Positions 63,407-64,000 of a DNA stretch of 64,000 nt are shown in pieces. The notes beneath the pieces are model-generated. The model worked only from the letters and a program-made list of their open reading frames with translations. It was not told the DNA's origin and searched no databases. The translations under genes and the position numbers were made by a program. This DNA is from JBDRNO01 sp043811005. Its GTDB lineage: Bacteria > Bacteroidota > Bacteroidia > NORP154. The stretch spans positions 1 to 64,000 of the forward strand of contig JBDRNO010000212.1 in assembly GCA_043811005.1 (NCBI GenBank). Direction: 5' to 3'. Positions within the stretch are counted from its first letter, which is position 1. Each line of letters opens with the position of its first letter.

Positions 63407-63676
63407 ATGCCAACAATTTCAATGTTTTACGGGTTAATAGTATCAATATATTATCTTGATGAAAAGAAACACCATTTGCCTCACATTCATGTGAGGTATC
63501 AAGGAATTGAATCAATATTTTCTATCCCTGATGGAGAATTACTTGAAGGAAAGTTGCAGCCCAATAAACGAAAATTGCTTGAAGCCTGGATTGAAATACA
63601 TAAAGACGAATTAATGGCAAATTGGGAATTGGCCGTCAACGGTGAACAGGTATTTAAAATTGATCCATTAAAATAA
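63407..63676 (+). CDS. DUF4160 domain protein
   Basis: This 89-residue protein has the DUF4160 signature: MFYGLIVSIYYLDEKKHHLP, HIHVRYQGIESIFSIPDGEL, NKRKLLEAWIEIHKDELMAN. The HLPHIHV motif is conserved in the family. DUF4160 genes are usually paired with DUF2442 genes, and the pair has been proposed to be a toxin-antitoxin module, but activity is not proven. It lies 8 bp before the DUF2442 gene. It has its own -7 box. Confidence 0.9.
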   Translation: MPTISMFYGLIVSIYYLDEKKHHLPHIHVRYQGIESIFSIPDGELLEGKLQPNKRKLLEAWIEIHKDELMANWELAVNGEQVFKIDPLK

Positions 63677-63684
63677 CGAAATAA

Positions 63685-63915
63685 ATGAACCCAAGAGTAA
63701 AAGAGGTAAAACCAAAAAGTGATTATACTTTACATATCACGTTTGAAAATGACGAAGTTAAAACCTTTGATATGAAACCTTATTTGGAAATTGGTGTTTT
63801 CAAAGAATTAAAAGACCAGCACCTGTTTAATTCCGTGAAACCATTTTTGGGTAGCATCCTATGGAAAAACGGACAGGATCTGTGTCCTGACACTCTATAT
63901 TTGGAAAGTAAATAA
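63685..63915 (+). CDS. DUF2442 domain protein
   Basis: This 76-residue protein has the DUF2442 pattern: PRVKEVKPKSDYTLHITFEN, GEVKTFD-like core (DEVKTFDMKPYL) and GSILWKNGQDLCPDTLYL. It is the constant partner of DUF4160 and follows it by 8 bp. Family members are small single-domain proteins of unknown action; the one-sheet fold may bind the partner. The pair stands next to secretion genes as a likely mobile accessory unit. Confidence 0.9.
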   Translation: MNPRVKEVKPKSDYTLHITFENDEVKTFDMKPYLEIGVFKELKDQHLFNSVKPFLGSILWKNGQDLCPDTLYLESK

Positions 63916-63934
63916 TGTCTATTTATAGTAATAA

Positions 63935-64000
63935 TTAATAAATCATTATCTTCTTGCGAAAAACTTCCTCACCATTAAATTCAACATCTAATATATATAT
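63935..64000 (-). CDS. C-terminal tail of a probable T9SS type A cargo protein (partial)
   Basis: The last 21 codons before a stop at 63935 read IYILDVEFNGEEVFRKKIMI and Y on the minus strand. Type A sorting signals usually end with this kind of strand pair (YxLxVxxNGxxxxKKIxxx). The gene extends beyond the right edge, so identity rests on a short stretch only. Confidence 0.45.
   Translation of the reverse strand: MYILDVEFNGEEVFRKKIMIY

Overview
The window comes from a member of the Bacteroidota. It is AT-rich and carries the core type IX secretion / gliding genes in the order porP-gldK-gldL-gldM-gldN. It also has two further PorP/SprF paralogues, several surface proteins with type A or type B T9SS C-terminal signals, Bacteroidota-type TAnnTTTG promoter boxes and frequent TTG starts. 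Family assignments come from reading the translated sequence; no database search was possible. The exact order or genus cannot be fixed from the sequence.

Layout. 1-5788 (minus strand) is a conserved housekeeping block: groES (partial), secG, a Bacteroidota TPR-like protein, an LptE-like lipoprotein, a sigma-54 activator and miaB. A decayed TonB-receptor tail lies between the last two. 6165-9733 (plus) holds topA and an arginase-fold protein that has lost its metal ligands. 10205-16889 (plus) is the T9SS core. 17404-24537 (minus) encodes a 1,891-residue PKD protein with a type B signal and an outer-membrane barrel with a SPOR-like tail. 25100-26200 carries yjbQ and arfB.

26490-43497 is an accessory surface-protein island. 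It has two large SprB-repeat proteins, two smaller SprB/PKD or PKD proteins, a DNRLRE protein, a HicBA toxin-antitoxin pair and an ECF sigma / FecR / STN-barrel trio. Four of the surface genes end in nearly the same C-terminal sorting cassette, each followed by strong GC-rich hairpins. A SprF paralogue follows. 44485-53157 is mixed: an SDR oxidoreductase, a saccharopine dehydrogenase, a KASIII-like enzyme beside a SiaC homologue, tRNA-Lys, and then YfiR, TPR and SpoIIE-phosphatase genes that look like a signalling operon. 53322-55715 is an SGNH/MBOAT acyl-transfer pair. 55806-63269 is a second T9SS locus: a type B PKD protein, a frameshifted PorE-like OmpA protein and a SprF. The window ends with a DUF4160/DUF2442 pair and the tail of another secreted protein.

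How it fits together. GldK-N and PorP form the export and energising machinery. The PKD/SprB proteins are its likely cargo, and the SprF and PorE-like proteins are likely partners that place cargo on the surface. The ECF/FecR/STN trio and the SiaC/SpoIIE proteins are candidate regulators. A striking secondary feature is a family of modular intergenic repeats with shared AT-rich ends but at least three kinds of interior. They sit between most genes, including inside the gld cluster, and some GC-rich repeat pieces appear to have entered coding sequence.
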